A stretch of DNA of 64,000 bases from Mangifera indica (lineage: Eukaryota > Streptophyta > Magnoliopsida > Sapindales > Anacardiaceae), in NCBI RefSeq assembly GCF_011075055.1, contig NC_058155.1, positions 8,589,537 to 8,653,536 on the forward strand. The letters run 5' to 3'. Shown one piece after another: positions 52,779 to 64,000 of the stretch. Position 1 is the stretch's first letter, and every line of letters starts with the position of its first letter. The translations under genes and the position numbers were made by a program. Under the pieces are notes generated by a model. That model searched no databases and was not told where the DNA came from. It worked only from the letters and a program-made list of their open reading frames with translations.

Positions 52779-54955
52779 GAAATCATTTGGTATGTTTGGG
52801 TACTGTCAAATGTTTGGAATTAAGTCATCTGGTAAAAATTTACTAGCTAACCAGTCTTCTCTCTCTTTTCGTGGTTCCATTTTTATTTTTATTTTTATTT
52901 TTTTTATGATTCATTCGTGTTTATAGGGTGCTTTTTCAATGGTGTCTCAGGTTGATTAGTTTATTAGTCCGGTTAAAGACTTACATTTGCAATCCATTCA
53001 TCTGTACTAGCTTTCTTTAAGCCGTCAATTTTTGCAAATTTTTTCCTGTTTGTCTGAAGCAACAAAGATCCTCTTAGCACATAAGATAGTGATAGCAGTC
53101 AACTCCTGGTCCAGAGGCTCTGGACTCAAAATTAGGAAATGTCAACAAGGCAACGTGGGTAGGCTCCACCTGGTTAGGATAGTTCTGACTCCTGGTAGCC
53201 CAGCAGCCCCACCCAATAGAACCATGAACCGGTTAATCAGTGATAATGTCGGTTTTGCATTCTTTCTTTGGTTAACGGAAATATAAGGTTTTTTTTTTTT
53301 TTTTTTAAGATGAAAAGCCAAAACTGACATGAAAAGCAAAAAAAATTATAAATGCATATTGAATCTAAAACCGATTGACAGGTTAACCAGTTTATTCGGA
53401 TTTCTCTTTTGTTTTTTTAGCAGCCCTATCTTGAGTCTCTCTTTCTTCCCCAATGTCTTCATTATGAATATTGCTTTTCCTCTTTCTAGCATGTGTATTC
53501 CTTTCTTTTTAATTACTCTTTCCAATGACTGTAAAAACTGTAACCACCGACGAAAGCTGAGTCATCACCGACGAAATGTTGACAAATAACATCACATGGC
53601 CAAACAGGATTACACGTAGCATTGCTTACGGGGCATCCATGCATTCCATTTATGGGTTTCTTTTGAATTTATTCGAATTATTGAAAGGAAATTGTTTAAT
53701 AATTTGGGCTTGTCAAACCCATACCTTGTTGCTTAACCAGCTTTAACGAAGATCAAGAAACTCCAAATCATGAGGCAATGAGTACAAAACAAGAGTCAAG
53801 AAATGACAGAATCTAGGTGGCGAATGCACCCATAAATGCCATCAATGCAGCCTACAAAACAAGCCCAGAGAACAAACACTAACGCATGCTGTAGAGAATT
53901 TGGTGTCTCTCCTGCCCCATTTACACAGTAAAGCTCAGTCCTTCACTGCGGTAACTCGATTGATGTTTAGTATATCAACGAAGAACAGATTCTGGGAAGT
54001 AAGACAAGTGATTACGACAAAGGCATTGAGTCTTTGTTTAGTTGCATGAACCCACTGTCTCGGTATCTGATAATAAAACGCCAGAAATATAAAAATATTG
54101 AAATTATGAATGGAGAGATTAGATGTTGAGTTTGACCTCAAAAGGGAAAGAGAGATCGTTTTAAACATGATGTACAACCAATTTTTGTGCTGGAATTCAC
54201 TGACGATGCACCATGTTCTAAATTTTGTGATAATGATACAAATGGGCAATGATAAATATTAAGGGAGATTTCAATTTGGTTTGATTAGGTTAATGTTTTA
54301 TTAATAAAATTGAAATATTATCTTGAAGATAAGTTATTTAAAATATTATTATGTATAAATTATTATTATATTTGATAAAATTTGATAAAAATTGACGGAC
54401 ATATATAATTATTGTGTTTGATTAGAAGTAATAAAAAATTACTAATATATTATTTTATTTAAATATTTTTAAATATAATTATTTTAAATTTTTTTTACGT
54501 TATTTGCTAGGCCAAACGACTATTTCCCAATTGTATAACATAAAAAGTAAATAATTATAAAATATTTTAAATTGACCGATTCGGTGTAATTTGGATAATA
54601 TTAAATTTTTACATAATTTAATATGATAACATATAAATGAATAATTTTAATATAATATAAAAAGTAAATAATTCGATTCCTCAATTGTATATCACTGATT
54701 TTGTATTGATAAATTGATAAAATTTGTTTATAATCATAATTTGGGTAATTATTTGGAAGTAACACATGGGATTTATGAATAATTTAAGTCATGATTATGT
54801 ATCAAAGGGATCAATTCAAAGTCAAACTCGCCTTTTCACGGTGATAATATGAGCCTGTGTTTATAATATTTCTTAGAAATCTCGGTAAGAGAAGTGTGTG
54901 AAATAAGGTGTTTCTAATTAAAAAGTAAAAAAATAAAAAGTGAAAAGCGCCAAGA
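52779..54955. other. Spacer downstream of the PPR gene
   Basis: 3' UTR at the left. A less AT-rich patch at 53040-53280 has a short open frame but no known family. A lone GGCC-ended MITE terminus (GGCCAAACGACTATTTCCCA) sits at 54510; I do not find its partner. No gene supported. Confidence 0.45.
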
Positions 54956-55719
54956 CAAAAATATATGATCCCTAATTGTTAGTTTGGCGAGGCATTCAAC
55001 AAAAGCAGAGGGACCTCATGTACATGTGACAAAACGATTAACTTGCCTTCTGGCTTTATGTTGTAAGGGATTACTCCCACCCAGGGTTTAATCCATTCCC
55101 AAATACATACTTATAAGATTTCAAAAACTTAAACATCTGTTCATATGTTATTAAACCTAATCAAAATTGTTAGTTTTATTTGTCTTCATCGGATGAAATT
55201 GTTACGATGGGAAGGCTGATGGTAGGAGGAGAAGATGGTAAGAAGGCCGACAGTAGGAGGAGAAGATGATGGGAAAGTTGGCTGATGACAGAATAGATTT
55301 CAATCACAAGATAAAGAAAAAATGAAACCCTATGAATTTTTTAAAATTTAATTATGCGGGAAAATAATAGTTTTTTAAACCAACGAGGAAAAATAATATA
55401 AGTTTTTAGGGTTTTTGGATTTAGTAATAAATTAAAAATTTTACCTCCATAACTAAAGGTTTTGGTTATGTTTAACACTCTATATACAAGTGTTTGAGTT
55501 TTTGAAATCTTATGGATGTATATTTGGGTATGAGCTACACCTTTGGTGGGAATAAGTCTTTTGGCTTTTTAAGTATAAAAACAGTATGGGTTTAAGTCTC
55601 CTTCAACAATATTTCATCCCTTCCAACCTAAAGCCAGAAGGCAAGTTGATCATGTTCATGAGGTCCCTCTGCTTTTGTTGAATGCCTCACCAAACTAACA
55701 ATTAGGGATCATAAATATT
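54956..55719. repeat. Long inverted repeat (arms about 105-117 bp) around a MITE
   Basis: Left arm 54956-55072 is matched in reverse complement by right arm 55615-55719. Shared words include ATGATCCCTAATTGTTAGTT, GAGGCATTCAACAAAAGCAG, AGGGACCTCATG and AACTTGCCTTCTGGCTTTA. Only a few substitutions and one gap of about 11 bp (left arm has 'tgacaaaac') separate the arms. The 542-bp loop is largely a GGCC-family MITE. A transcript through this region would form a near-perfect hairpin. The arm sequence matches nothing else I see in the window. Confidence 0.9.
55068..55566. mobile_element. GGCC-family MITE, copy G, in the loop of the inverted repeat
   Basis: Left end gggattactcccacccagggttt and right end ggtgggaataagtcttttggc are inverse of each other; subterminal ttataagatttcaaaaacttaaac / gtttgagtttttgaaatcttatgg extend the arms. 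About 499 bp. The left tip lacks the GGCCAAAAGAC bases. No clean 9-bp duplication. Confidence 0.75.
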
Positions 55720-55898
55720 TGGTCCAACGTGCAAACTGGGAAATGTCACAATACCGAGTTTATAACTCCTATGAAGGTGATTTCTCCCAACATGATCCAG
55801 AAAAATTTATTATTTACTTCCCAAATCAAACAACCAGAATAAAAACAAGAAGTTTTATAAGGTTTATGAAATGTTATTAAACTTCAACTCAATTAAAA

Positions 55899-57350
55899 TC
55901 AAAACCCTCTGTAGATAACAACGAAACAAGGCAAGATGGCCTTTGGGTTAAACACATAAAGCTCATCTAAATTGGAGTACATTCCCATAGCACCAGCCAC
56001 TGAGTCATAGTCTTCCATGTTACCTTCAATTCCCTTCTTAACTCTTCCTGCAATCACCCTGCAAACAAGCATAGCTCTAGTGTCACTTCCATCTTCAAAT
56101 CCAGCTTCATCATGCGCTTTTCCACTTGTTGCAGTTGTCAATATGCCATTTTTAGGGGCATCTTTAGTGGGCTCTTGGGAAACTTTGAAGCCGTTTTTGA
56201 TAATGCTGCATACATTACATTGAGGAACTGAGTTGCACAAGTTGGATGAGCCGTTTAGGCCTAGTGAACAGGCAAAGGTGGTGCAGTGGAACCTGAGGAG
56301 CTCATTGCCATCTGCTATGCATCGAGGGTGCTTCTTTGGGAGCTTGGTGGCCTTGGCTTTGATTGAGTCTCTGTATTCTTCAAATTTGGCAATGGTTCTT
56401 TGAGTGTTGTGAACTTTGAGGATTCGGTCAATCTTGCAGATGGGTGCTTGTTTCTTTAGCCAACTTGACTGGAATATGATTTCCACTATGTTCTTGCTGG
56501 TGTCTTCTGGACCCAGTTCAGATACTGTGAGTACACAAGCCAAACAAAATTACATTGGTAGTAGAGCTGGGATTAAATTTACTAGATTCTAAACAAAAGA
56601 AACATAGATTTTGATTAATAATAAATCTTGTCTTTTAGATAGATATAGTTAGAGGGAATATTGAAGCAATGTACCAGCATGTTTGACAGCTCGATGAAGC
56701 TCCAAATGTTCAGCTTTCATGAAAATCTCACCACATTCAGGACAAGAACAAATGCTAGCTCTCAGAGAAGGATCTCTGGTGAAACCAAGGACGGGATCAA
56801 CCACCATTCTACACTCATAACAGCCAGAGAATCTCCTAAATGGCATTCCTTTTGAAGATCCACCATTGAAGGAGGAGGAGATTTTAGAAGGTACAGAAAG
56901 TGAAGAATTGGTAGAGGAAACAACCCCATTGAGCTCTTTCAAAGGAGCTTTCATGGATTTGCTTGAGGCTTCATTGTAACAACTACTTGAACCACCCATT
57001 GAAGCCCTTTTCTTTTGGACTTCTGGGGAAGCTGCAATTTCAGGCCTATGCATCACCTTTGTGTTGCTGCATAATGAGCCTGAACACTTCATTTTCTTGC
57101 TCTTTTTGTTGGCTTCCTCAATGGTTTGTTCTGTCTGTTGCATTTGTTTTTGCTTTAGCTTTTTCTCTCGCGGCTGTTGTTGCTCCGGTTGCTTTTGCTG
57201 CTGCCGCTGCTGTTGTGCTTGGAGATGTTTACAGGTGAAAAGGCCTCTTACAACTGCCCAAGAAGCTGGTTTCCCTGATTTTTCAGGAGGGTTTTTCTCA
57301 TTTTGGTGCATTTCCTTGTTGGGTTTTCTTTGGTTTCTAGGTTTAGCCAT
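55899..57350 (-). CDS. Plant C2H2-like zinc finger protein with PARP-fold C-terminal region
   Basis: Two exons, 57350-56675 and 56524-55899, join through a split GTA codon to 433 residues. Residues about 1-40 are basic with SWAVVRGLFTCKHLQ; residues 44-80 are Gln/Lys-rich; a Ser-rich stretch follows. One C2H2 finger is present, C203-C206-H219-H224 (CPECGEIFMKAEHLELH). The second exon has LGPEDTSKNIVEIIFQSSWL, a HNTQRTIAKFEEYR block, a CS-rich segment and GILTTATSGKAHDEAG with VCRVIAGRV, which I recall as an ADP-ribosyltransferase-like fold in plant proteins such as At1g75710. Whether it has any catalytic activity is unknown. The finger sits immediately before the intron. The start at 57350 is preceded by a stop in frame upstream within the presumed leader region. 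Confidence 0.85.
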
Positions 57351-58826
57351 TGTTGCCGAGACTCTAAAACGATATCTAAGCTAAAAAGTAATGGTGTTAA
57401 GAGACAAACTGAAAGAACTAGGAAGGTGAAGTTGCAGAGGAGCTCCCCCCTTTCCACAAAAGTGTGATGGTAGATTTGTAGCTCGTTGGCTCTCCTTAAT
57501 ATGGACAAATTTGCAATATAAGTAAAAACTAATTTTATATATAAATACATACATATTTAACTGTATATTAATGTGAGTGGGTATTATTTTCTTCTTGATT
57601 AAAAATTACTCAATTATTTAATAATTTATATCATATATATTTATTAAATACCTAAAATAAATACACAGTTTTATCCTATATATAAATTAACCAGAGTCTG
57701 CAAGACAATTTTCAATGATGAGAATCTCACCGTCGGATCACCTGAACAATACTTATATCAGTAGGTGAAGAAATTTAATGGCCCCTGTATGCAATACCTG
57801 ATTAGGCTCTGCTGTCCAGTGAAATTTATTATACTTATTAAGTGATGGTTGCTCATGATTTTAGTAGGGTCGGGTCATGGATTTACTTGACCCGTTTTTT
57901 CTCCCAAGGTGGATTTTTGGGGCCGAGTGTGAGGCACCAACAACAAGGTATATGCTCATTATTACCCCATAATGTGGTGCCTCCTTCTGGGGATATGCTG
58001 CTTGATTCCTTTTGCCCAAAAATTGTGGCTGACCCCCATGCTTCCAAATTTAATTACCTAAAAATATGACTTCTCTTGATTAGACGGCACTAATCACCCT
58101 TGGCTCTGTTTAACTTTCTCCTCCATTGGAAGACAGCACTAATTAAGTATTCTAAATGTAGTCTATAATCCGAAAACCAATAGATACGAGAAAACGGATG
58201 GATTACCTATAATACTAGTGAAAACTTGCTCAGAAAAACGGATATAGATTTCAAGTTTTTGAACTTGTATACATATAACATTTATTTTTACAGACGGATT
58301 GAATATACCCATAGATGCCCAGAATACAAAACAACCTATGAACATCATCTATTATGCTGATTTCTTTCTTTAAGTGGGATGCCGAAAATCATAATATAAA
58401 GGATTCGGAAGCTTAAAAACACACTTTCCTAGATTTGGACCATTAAAGCATCCATATGCATGCTAATCAAACAAGTGAATCAGAAGCTATCTTTATGTAA
58501 CATTGTCAATGCTGGCATTTCAATCCAACTCCATTGAAAGATGCAAAAGCTCAGTTTGATTCACTGAAAAGGGAGAGAAATGCAATCAAAGATGACTCTT
58601 AGAAAGGAAAAAAAAATGAATGATATATTATTACCATTAATGACGACCAACCTCTGAATTGTGCAGAAATGAGGAGCTCTCTGTGGTGGCTTTTCTTTGT
58701 CCTTCAAGTTTTTTGGATATCAGAATCACAAGTTATTTGCTCGTTTAAAGCGACTAGAATAATTTCAGAGTAAACATTTGATTAAATTTCTCTTAGAATT
58801 TGATTTTATGAGTAAAAAGCAAAATA
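57351..58826. other. Spacer between zinc-finger gene and MPS1, left part
   Basis: Should hold the zinc-finger gene promoter. A less AT-rich stretch at about 57840-58070 has a 75-codon open frame (+) with no recognisable family. Nothing else supported. Confidence 0.4.
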
Positions 58827-59006
58827 GAACAATGTTATGTGTACCCATTTTTGGTATACAATTCATGTACACAATGATGTGTCATCATGTAATTAAGTGA
58901 TTTTAAAACATGTGTCATCATATGATAAAAAAATATTCAATTACATGATAACACCTTATTTATGTATATAAATTATGTACGAAAAATGGGTATATATAGT
59001 TTTATT
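58827..59006. mobile_element. Palindromic AT-rich MITE with 9-bp direct repeats
   Basis: A 180-bp element whose left half (gtgtacccatttttggtata, atgatgtgtcatcatgtaatt) is mirrored in inverse on the right (aattacatgataacacc, gtacgaaaaatgggtatata). It is flanked by AGCAAAATA at 58818-58826 and 59007-59015. Related diverged copies are visible near 28000-28190. Confidence 0.75.
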
Positions 59007-60062
59007 AGCAAAATATTACACTTAAAATAATTAGTAGTTATAGGTAACTTATGGGTTTATTCGTACTTACACGTTGAATATGAATTTTTAAAACCATTTC
59101 CCATATTTTTGGATTTGTTTTTTACTTATACCAGTTTGTAGCCAACTCTACCCGTCCATTTGTTAGGTCAATGGATACTATCCCTTTACTTTTGAGAAGC
59201 TTTTGAGTTACATATTTGCCACGGATATTAAAAAAATGTCACTATAAAGTCATTGTCTCCCATATGCATCGATATATTACAACACAAAAGAAATATATTA
59301 TAAACTATGAAGAAGTCTGTTTATCGGCTTGATTATAAGCAAAACTTTGTCTCATTTGAATTTTTAATGGGTATAGGCAAGTTCTAAGAAGGCTTGTTTA
59401 AATTTTCAAATTAAAGAAAAAGGGTAATGTGCTATGTTGGTGGAAGACCAATTTGATCCGGATGTTTCCCACTTGAAATCAGATCTTGCTGCTTAGAAGA
59501 ATCCATATCATAGTTTGCTTCTAATATGAAGTCCTAAGTTGTTTGTAATGAAATAATTGGGAGCAGGGGTGTGAAATGAGCCGAGCCAAAAAATTTTGGC
59601 ATGGTTTGTGTCGATTCGTCATCAAAAGAGGCAAATTGTGTTAGAGGTATAGACTATAAGATAAGGTTTACAAGGGTGACTCTCCAAAAATAATAAATAA
59701 TTATAAATAATTAAATATAAATTATAAATTAGTGGACTGGTACGCAAAAAAAAACCACTGTTCTTGTTAAAGGCCTGTAACCATGGGATTTTGAGCTTCT
59801 GTCGGACTAGGGTGACACATGGGATTGGTGGATCGTGTCAGGATTGGCCAAGCCCACAAAAATCTCAAGGTCATGGGCCTTTAATTGGGAGGTTTGAGTT
59901 AGCCTAAGAGATTTGAATAACTAAAATCTCATGTAAGAATAAGGCCTCTTCAGTTATACTTAACCTGCAATTACAATGAAATTAAGAGTGATGAGATGAT
60001 AGCTATTTCATCGCATTTGTACGGTGTTTTGGATAATTAAAGTGATTTAATTCACTGTCATT
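59007..60062. other. Intergenic spacer
   Basis: AT-rich with no gene or RNA that I recognise. Confidence 0.45.
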
Positions 60063-60358
60063 TAGGTTGGACTCAAATTAAACCCATTCGAGCTTAAACA
60101 CAAGCTTAAAATGAGTTAGCTCTATACGAGCTCAGTTGAGCTTGAACTCAAGTTACTCATCAAAATTTTCAATTAAAAATTTTGATACAAGACGACGTCA
60201 TTTTGATCAATATGTATTAAAACGAAATCGTTTTAATAAGGAAAAATGAGTCAAACTGAATTCGAATTGAATTCGAACTTGACTTTCACGAGCTCGAGCT
60301 TAGCTATATGTAAACTGAGTCTCGAGCTCGAGTTTGACTCAGTTCGAATCTAGCCCTA
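60063..60358. mobile_element. hAT-type MITE, diverged copy upstream of MPS1
   Basis: Same length (296 bp) and layout as the element at 16638-16933. Ends TAGGTTGGACTCAAAT and GTTCGAATCTAGCCCTA are inverse; the centre has acgacgtcattttgatc and aacgaaatcgttttaat. The flanking bases no longer show a clean 8-bp duplication. Confidence 0.75.
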
Positions 60359-61092
60359 ATTATCATGCTCATTTATGCTATGCACAATGATCTTTAGAGA
60401 GAAAATTACAATTATGATTTTTAATATAGATCTAAATGGGTTTGGTTTGGATAATTTTTTATTACTAATAAATAATTATTATATTTATTGGATATAATAA
60501 AATAATGTTAAAATATATTTTACTTAAATATTTTTATTATCCTAAAAAATAAATAAATCAAGATAGGATTGTAACAAAATAAAAAAATATCTTAATAATT
60601 TTTTAATACCTATTAAAAAAGTGGTGATCAAATTTCTCTTAATATTACATATCATACCATCACAAATAATACAAAATTATTAAAATATTTTATTGTTAAA
60701 ATTAATTAAATAAAATAATATTAATAATAAAAAATAAATTATTAGAATAATTTTTTAATAATTTAACCCACTAATGATTTTAATTCTATAATTATGTTAA
60801 AAGGATAACTCTAATTTTGATTGTGAAACGTTAGCAGCTACCCTTTGTTTCTGGCCCAAGCTTATACATCGAACCCACTAGTCTAGCCCAAGGGCCTGAA
60901 CAAGGCCCCGTTGCGACCATGAATAGCGCCAATAAGCCATTCAAACTTCAAAATTTCTCACTCCTTGCCATCTTGGTAATGGCTGTCTACTGTCACTTCC
61001 TTTCTCACTCCTACTCACTCAAGTCCTTCTGCGTCAACAAGACTTCATCTCCGCCAATTGAATCTCTGACTGTCATTTCTTTCTATCCAGAC
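60359..61092 (+). promoter_or_regulatory. MPS1 upstream region
   Basis: AT-rich to 60830, then a GC-richer 250 bp containing several GCCCAA motifs (ctggcccaagc, tagcccaagggcc, aaggcccc), elements common in promoters of plant cell-division genes. An ATG in frame with MPS1 occurs at 60919, but I prefer 61093 (see CDS). Confidence 0.4.
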
Positions 61093-63903
61093 ATGGACAG
61101 GGAGGCTAATCTGCCGGTCCCGCCGCCACTCGCATCCAAAAGTCTGGTCCGTCCAATAACAAACTTGGAGACGACATCGTCTTCATTCTCTTCATCATCC
61201 AGTCCGCCGGACTTCCTCCGGCATGTTCAAGCCGCCTTCAAGCGTCACCGTCCTCTAGGTATACTCCTCTTCTATTTGTTAATCGGATTATATATTTGAT
61301 ATTTCCTGCTCAGAAATATTTAATTAGTTTTTTTTTTTTTTTTAAGTTAGGATATTCCAATTTTATATTTGTTTAAATCAAAAGTTAAAAATTTGGGCTT
61401 TCTTTGTCTGATGTATATGACTAGTTAAGAGTGCTATGTATACTATAAGAGTTTATTTGCAAGTTAGTAGATAATGTTATATTGGTCTTACTTGAAATAA
61501 AACTATTCATATAAATTAGGCTAGCTTTAACTTGTTGCAACTTAAGTATTTGACACAAACTGTGGACCGTCGAATTATTCTAATTCAATCTGTTTCACAG
61601 AGTTGTTGGTTTGACAAGAGTAGATGAACCATCGGAAACCAAAGCTCCATTTTGAAGTAAAAATTGAAATTACAGTAGCCTGCAAACCAGTTAGATGATA
61701 TTTGCAAGCTAATGTTGAATTTGAGGATTGGCCATTCCCTAATTTTTTAATTGTGTTTATTGTGGGGAATTTCAAGGTACAATGCAGTCAAATAGTATAA
61801 TGCCTAAGCGTGGTTTAGTTCCTAAACGCGAAGCATCAAGAAACTTGGGTTCAAATGTGGGTCCTTGTGTAGACACAAAGAAAATCCAAGATGTGGTTCG
61901 ATTCAGTCAGGATCATGCCATGAAGGATTCAATTGTGAAGGCAAAGAATGCAGCTGCAGCAGCTTCTGTTGAGGAAACTCAAGAATGTGCATCTATTACA
62001 CCACCTTCATTTTCTGTCACTATCACCAATACGTTTGATGAAAACTTTAACCTATTTGATGCACAGAGAGGTTGTCCTGAAGCTGTTACAGGTTGTAAAG
62101 AAATTCATCCATCCTGTAAAGTGTCTCAACATGATGAAGGTCAGAGAGAAGTTCAGTTTTCAGTTGGAAAAAATGCCAGTTGCCAGGGTAATTTTTCCGT
62201 TTCCTTTATCTCGAATCATGTATAGTTATTTTATGAATTCATTTGATGTGATTCAGTGTAAACTTTGGCAGCTTTCTCTGTGATATTTTTTGAATTTTAG
62301 CTGTTATGTATAGTTGTTTAGCTTGTTACTGTGCTCTGCAATATATATTGCCTTTTTTCAACATGCAGGGGCAAATGATCAAATGGCCACTAGACTGGAG
62401 AATTTATCATCTCATATGAGTTTCCCTTGCATTGACAGAAATGGGATGGGATGGAAGAAATCGAGTAGAAGCATCAACTGTTGTGAATAATGATTCCAAG
62501 TACCAGAACTTTCGGAACACAGAATCTGATACAAGTTTGAAGCCTGATGGTGGAATTTCTTCTTCAGTGGCAACGAGAACAACGGTTATCCAGGATCAGC
62601 TTCACCAATTTAGAAACTTTCTAAGTCAGCCTGCTACTCAATTTTCTGTTGTAGGCTCATCAAGTGCCACCTCAACATCAATCCATTCTACTTCAGCACC
62701 CATGCTGAATTCAACAGCCTATTGCTCTCGTTATCAAGGTGGCAATGCTCATGGCGCTGGAGAACCTCGGGGAGATTGCAGTATGAATTCTGAGCCAGTA
62801 AATCAAGGAGATATGATGCATCCTTCATGTCCTTCACATAAAGATATCAATAGAATTCAAGTTGATCAGACGGCAACCAGTGCCCAGGTTTCTACCTCTG
62901 TAATTGACACCAGAGTTGAAGTTCAGGAACATCAATTTTCGAAGGAGCAACAAGGCAATGTGATAAAGGAAAGTTGTATACCAAAGGATTCTTCTCTGCA
63001 TGTTGATAAGTCAACAGAAGGGGGTCAACTTGCAGGCCATGTTACTGATGTAAAATCTCAGGCTGCATTCTCCAAATGCTCATCATCTGATGTGAATTTA
63101 GAGACATTTAAACCTGAAAAGCAAGAAAAGCCTGCTAGCGGTAAAGGAGTGTCTGCACCTCGTAAACGGAATTATGACCTTGACTTGTTCTTTAAAGTCA
63201 ATGGAAAGCTCTATCAAAGGCTTGGTAAGATAGGTTGTGGAGGAAGCAGTGAGGTTCACAAAGTCATTTCATCAGACTGTACAATCTATGCACTTAAGAG
63301 AATCAAGCTTAAAGGTCGTGATTATGCTACCGCATATGGGTTTTGTCAGGAAATTGAGTATTTAAACAAGTTGAGGGGAAAGAACAATATTATACAGCTA
63401 ATAGACTATGAGGTACTCACTTTGAAACCAAAAAATTGTAATCAAAATGTATGTCCATTTGTGGTAATTGTAAATGAATTACAAAAAGTTAAATTATTCT
63501 AAATATAATAAGTTTTTGGATTTTGACCCTCAACGTCCATTATTGGTATTGATTCTGTTTCAAAATTTGATAATTGGACTCCTTGCTCTTATCTTAGAGT
63601 GGGATTTAGAGTTGATTGATGCTATTTATGAAGATTTCATATGGTATGATATCCTTATGTGTTAAATGGGATTTTTGTTTAAATATGTCATTTTGATTGA
63701 CATCCTTTAATGCTTTTGATATTTTCCATGGAAGACGCATACTTGTTAATGGTAGTAACATACAGACTTTGAAATAACAAACCTATAAATAAGATAAAAG
63801 ACTATTTTAGCAAAAAAAATCATCATTTTCTAAATTAGTTGATGTTATATTTTATCTGAGTTAAATGTTTTTCAACGCTTAGCTCTTGGGATATGGACTT
63901 CAG

Positions 63904-63970
<67 letters not shown>

Positions 63971-64000
63971 ATCGGTATCCAATGTTCTCTCTTGGTATTA
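61093..64000 (+). CDS. MPS1: Monopolar spindle 1 (MPS1/TTK) kinase, 5' part, with a frame break
   Basis: A dual-specificity kinase of the spindle assembly checkpoint, acting at kinetochores. Exons seen: 61093-61258, 61777-62187 and 62369-63412; the gene continues beyond the window, so 63413-64000 is read as intron. The N-terminal region ([34 protein letters not shown]) and long low-complexity linker are plant-specific. The kinase N-lobe begins in exon 3: [15 protein letters not shown] is the Gly-rich loop, ALKRIKL holds the catalytic Lys and FCQEIEYL the partner Glu. The frame entering exon 3 ([18 protein letters not shown]) reaches stops unless one base is lost in the CCC at 62424-62426; the following [12 protein letters not shown] and kinase segment are in the next frame. 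Either an assembly error or a true disabling mutation. An upstream in-frame ATG at 60919 would add 58 residues with a hydrophobic stretch, which seems unlike a kinetochore kinase. Confidence 0.88.
63906..63965. repeat. (TA)n microsatellite in MPS1 intron
   Basis: Uninterrupted alternating AT for about 60 bp, the longest in the window. Confidence 0.97.

Noticed and set aside
56963..57384. Plus-strand frames opposite the zinc-finger gene (Phe/Leu/Cys-rich)
   Set aside because: They are the complement of the Gln/Lys-rich coding region and look membrane-like only by base composition.
60301..60360. tRNA T-arm-like gttcgaatc
   Set aside because: It is the terminal repeat of a MITE and no cloverleaf can be drawn around it.

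Overview
This is a stretch of plant nuclear genome, most likely a dicot of the rosid type. The evidence is intron-rich genes with GT-AG junctions, very AT-rich spacers full of small non-autonomous transposons, and a full set of land-plant gene families (flavonol synthase, AUX1/LAX carrier, PLS-class PPR protein, UFM1, plant cold-shock protein with zinc knuckles). I cannot name the species. There are no bacterial operons, CRISPR arrays, rRNA or tRNA genes.

Layout from left to right: the 3' end of a flavonol synthase gene (+, 1-1598); a fluoride exporter with two fused CrcB domains (-, CDS 2230-6177, probable 5' UTR exon near 8140-8560); a transposon-rich spacer; an intronless cold-shock-domain/CCHC protein (+, 13806-14330); a 6.5-kb spacer with a well-preserved hAT-type MITE; an auxin influx carrier closest to LAX3 (-, 20891-23400); a spacer with a MULE-type MITE and an unrecognised gene relic; a thaumatin-like protein (+, 28645-29684); UFM1 (+, 30712-33202) with a tiny LTR retroelement in its second intron; a 10-kb gene desert of AT-rich DNA and MITEs; a ten-exon plant O-fucosyltransferase (+, 43224-48567); an intronless PPR protein orthologous to At4g08210 (+, 50706-52778); a long inverted repeat; a C2H2 zinc-finger protein (-, 55899-57350); and the 5' half of the spindle-checkpoint kinase MPS1 (+, from 61093, running off the right edge). 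Exon boundaries were worked out by hand from reading frame, splice dinucleotides and family conservation; frame sums close exactly for every complete multi-exon gene.

The genes do not form one pathway. The order LAX3, thaumatin-like, UFM1 and MPS1 matches, as I recall it, the order of Arabidopsis At1g77690, At1g77700, At1g77710 and At1g77720. The window therefore looks like an ancestral block in which the O-fucosyltransferase, PPR and zinc-finger genes lie between UFM1 and MPS1.

Most of the unusual signal is in mobile DNA and gene structure: a GGCC-ended MITE family with 9-bp target duplications, a 585-bp LTR element with only about 32 bp between its LTRs, a 100-bp-armed inverted repeat around a MITE, a GC-AG intron in LAX3, a one-base frame break in MPS1, and an unprocessed 12-residue tail on UFM1. 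I saw no evidence of an entirely new biological system.
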